A stretch of 6,718 nucleotides of DNA, taken from positions 1-6,718 of the forward strand of contig MHDQ01000113.1 of the NCBI GenBank assembly GCA_001803565.1, given 5' to 3'. The first letter of the stretch is position 1. Every line of letters starts with the position of its first letter. The stretch comes from Nitrospinae bacterium RIFCSPLOWO2_12_FULL_45_22. Lineage in GTDB: Bacteria > 2-12-FULL-45-22. Made by a program: the position numbers and the translations under genes. Below are positions 5,247-6,718 of this stretch, piece by piece. The notes beneath the pieces were generated by a model. The model saw only the letters and a program-made list of their open reading frames with translations. It was not told where the DNA came from and searched no databases.

Positions 5247-6718
5247 ATGGGTGAAAAATCTAAAAAGAAAAGCATAATAACGGCCATCTGCCTGTCACTC
5301 TTCTGTTTCATCCTCCTGGCATCTCTCTTGCCTTATCTAGTTACCTCGGCGCGGGTAGAAAAATATATCACCTTAAAGCTAAGCAGCTTTTTACAAACAA
5401 AAACCAGCTTGCAGAATATAAGCCTGAGTCTCTGGCCCCCAATAGGGATCAAGGTAGCGGGCCTGGAGATTAAAGATATAGGTCCGGGCGAGGAAAATCT
5501 TATCCAGCTAGAAGATTTGTCTCTAAAGGTCTCCCCCTTACCCCTTCTCTGGGGGCAAGTATCCCTAAAAGAGGTAAGGCTGAAAGGTCTGACTCTAAAT
5601 ATTAAGCGGAACAGCCAGGGAGAGACAAACCTTGCCCGTCTTTTAATGGTGAATGAAAGAACTAGCCCGAAAAGGTGGTATTTACCATTTTCTTTAAAGA
5701 TAAAAAACCTGATAATAGAGCATGGGCAAATCATCGTCCGGGATGAGGCATTAACCTCCGCCCCTTTTACTTTTGCCCTGAGCGATGTTGGTATAAGTAT
5801 TCGGGGAGTTTCCTTTGATCGGCCTTTCCCCTTCCAGTTAGAGGCCCAGCTACCGGATAGCATACGACCCGCTAAGATTGCACTACAGGGTAAAATCATT
5901 CCTCCACCCAACCATCAGAGTTGGTCAAAATATAGAATAGACAGCACTATCCAGATAAGTTCTTTACCTCTGGCTCAATTTACCCCTATCCTGGCCAGCA
6001 AAAGGCTAGGGGGTTGGATAGATATAACCGGTAACTACTCAGGAGAGATAACTGGCCCTTTCTCCTCTTCTTTCCAGGTTAAGTTCCTTTCCCTTGACCT
6101 CGATGATCCCCGGTTATTTCAACAACCCATATACTTGCCCGAAGGGCAACTCAGTTTTAAGCTCGATAATGTTGATAAGCGATTAGCCCTGGAGGATATA
6201 TTACTTACAACTGGCGTATATTCCCTAAAAGGGTTTTGCCGTTTAGAGAACCAGGAACTCCATGCCCAATTTAATTCTGCGTCTCCTGTACTGCTGACTT
6301 CTATCAAAGACCATTTACCCCAGCAGATATTTCCTAAGCCCATCTACAAATATATCCAGAAGAGGATGCTGCGGGGTCAGATTGATAACTTCAGCTTAGA
6401 GATTAAAGGTGGGCTGAGAGAGATTACCAATAAAGAACTAATAGCTAAAAAGAATCTAATAATGGCCCAGACAAGACTTTCTGAGGTAGAGTTGACCTTT
6501 GATGATCATTTCCATTCTGTGGAGGAGGTAAAGGGCCTGGTGAGCTTCCGGCAGGGTAAGCTGATCTTCTCTGACCTGCAAGGTCGTTACAAAGGCTCTG
6601 GGCTCCTAAGAGGCTCCGGGCAAATAGACCATCTCTTAGGGCTTCCTGTCTTAAGCCTATCTATTGAAGGGCCTATACGGGTAGAGGACCTGGGAGCGGA
6701 TTTTGCCGCTGATAAATC
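5247..6718 (+). CDS. AsmA/DUF3971-like envelope protein, 3' end cut by window
   Basis: The gene reads open for 490 codons from ATG at 5247 to the window edge. A basic N-terminus (MGEKSKKK) precedes one hydrophobic helix at about residues 9-32, giving an inner-membrane anchor with the rest in the periplasm. Then follows a region rich in short beta strands, starting with ISLSLWPPIGIKVAGLEIKD (58-77), typical of the AsmA/YhdP/TamB group. The part near 430-450 (GLVSFRQGKLIFSDLQGRY) fits DUF3971-type YhdP relatives. Those proteins are thought to form lipid-carrying grooves between inner and outer membrane, or otherwise affect outer-membrane assembly, so the organism is probably diderm. No Shine-Dalgarno sequence precedes the ATG; an in-frame stop at 5217 rules out a much longer N-terminus, so translation may be coupled to the gene ending at 5216. 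Assignment to the superfamily is fairly firm; the exact subfamily is not, since the C-terminus is missing. Confidence 0.75.
   Translation, partial: MGEKSKKKSIITAICLSLFCFILLASLLPYLVTSARVEKYITLKLSSFLQTKTSLQNISLSLWPPIGIKVAGLEIKDIGPGEENLIQLEDLSLKVSPLPLLWGQVSLKEVRLKGLTLNIKRNSQGETNLARLLMVNERTSPKRWYLPFSLKIKNLIIEHGQIIVRDEALTSAPFTFALSDVGISIRGVSFDRPFPFQLEAQLPDSIRPAKIALQGKIIPPPNHQSWSKYRIDSTIQISSLPLAQFTPILASKRLGGWIDITGNYSGEITGPFSSSFQVKFLSLDLDDPRLFQQPIYLPEGQLSFKLDNVDKRLALEDILLTTGVYSLKGFCRLENQELHAQFNSASPVLLTSIKDHLPQQIFPKPIYKYIQKRMLRGQIDNFSLEIKGGLREITNKELIAKKNLIMAQTRLSEVELTFDDHFHSVEEVKGLVSFRQGKLIFSDLQGRYKGSGLLRGSGQIDHLLGLPVLSLSIEGPIRVEDLGADFAADK

Noticed and set aside
5333-5911. 192-codon minus-strand frame
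   Set aside because: It is the complement of the AsmA-like gene, whose own frame has a clear membrane anchor and family-like strands.
6119-6343. 74-codon minus-strand frame
   Set aside because: It is a shadow of the AsmA-like gene on the other strand.

Overview
The window looks like a piece of a bacterial chromosome of moderate GC content, most likely from a diderm (Gram-negative type) organism. The evidence for this is a D-alanine--D-alanine ligase gene together with an AsmA-like protein that carries an N-terminal membrane anchor and a long envelope-facing region. Nothing in the sequence fixes the taxon. The short, degenerate intergenic repeats would fit an uncultivated lineage, but that is a guess.

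Left part (1-2506, minus strand): a restriction-modification locus. The window edge cuts the 3' end of a DNA methyltransferase gene (1-1330). Its product starts with an XRE-type helix-turn-helix, followed by an HKWWAQR segment, a DPFMGSGTT SAM-binding motif and a four-CxxC zinc-ribbon region. Upstream lies a perfect 7-bp-arm palindrome whose two arms supply -35 hexamers in opposite directions. The methyltransferase promoter would give a nearly leaderless mRNA, as is common for restriction-modification control genes. Beyond a 286-bp spacer, which holds an imperfect terminal-inverted-repeat structure, is a PD-(D/E)xK nuclease gene (1617-2506). It is split by one missing base in a six-base homopolymer and is the probable restriction partner.

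Centre (2573-4361): ddl (minus strand) lies 66 bp before the nuclease gene, with no terminator visible between them, so nuclease transcription may come from the ddl promoter (TTGCAA-17-TAATAT). The roughly 690-bp spacer upstream of ddl contains a strong hairpin terminator with T-tracts on both strands, a second minus-strand promoter candidate, a hairpin-forming palindrome, a small family of GGCGTAAGGGGTGA-like repeats, and a candidate plus-strand promoter.

Right part (4362-6718, plus strand): a 284-residue protein of unknown function, then after 30 bp an AsmA/DUF3971-like envelope protein that runs off the window. The two are probably one operon.

The most interesting candidate system is the restriction-modification locus. 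The methyltransferase appears to carry its own control domain, and the operator sits over back-to-back promoters, one of which would make RNA antisense to the nuclease gene.
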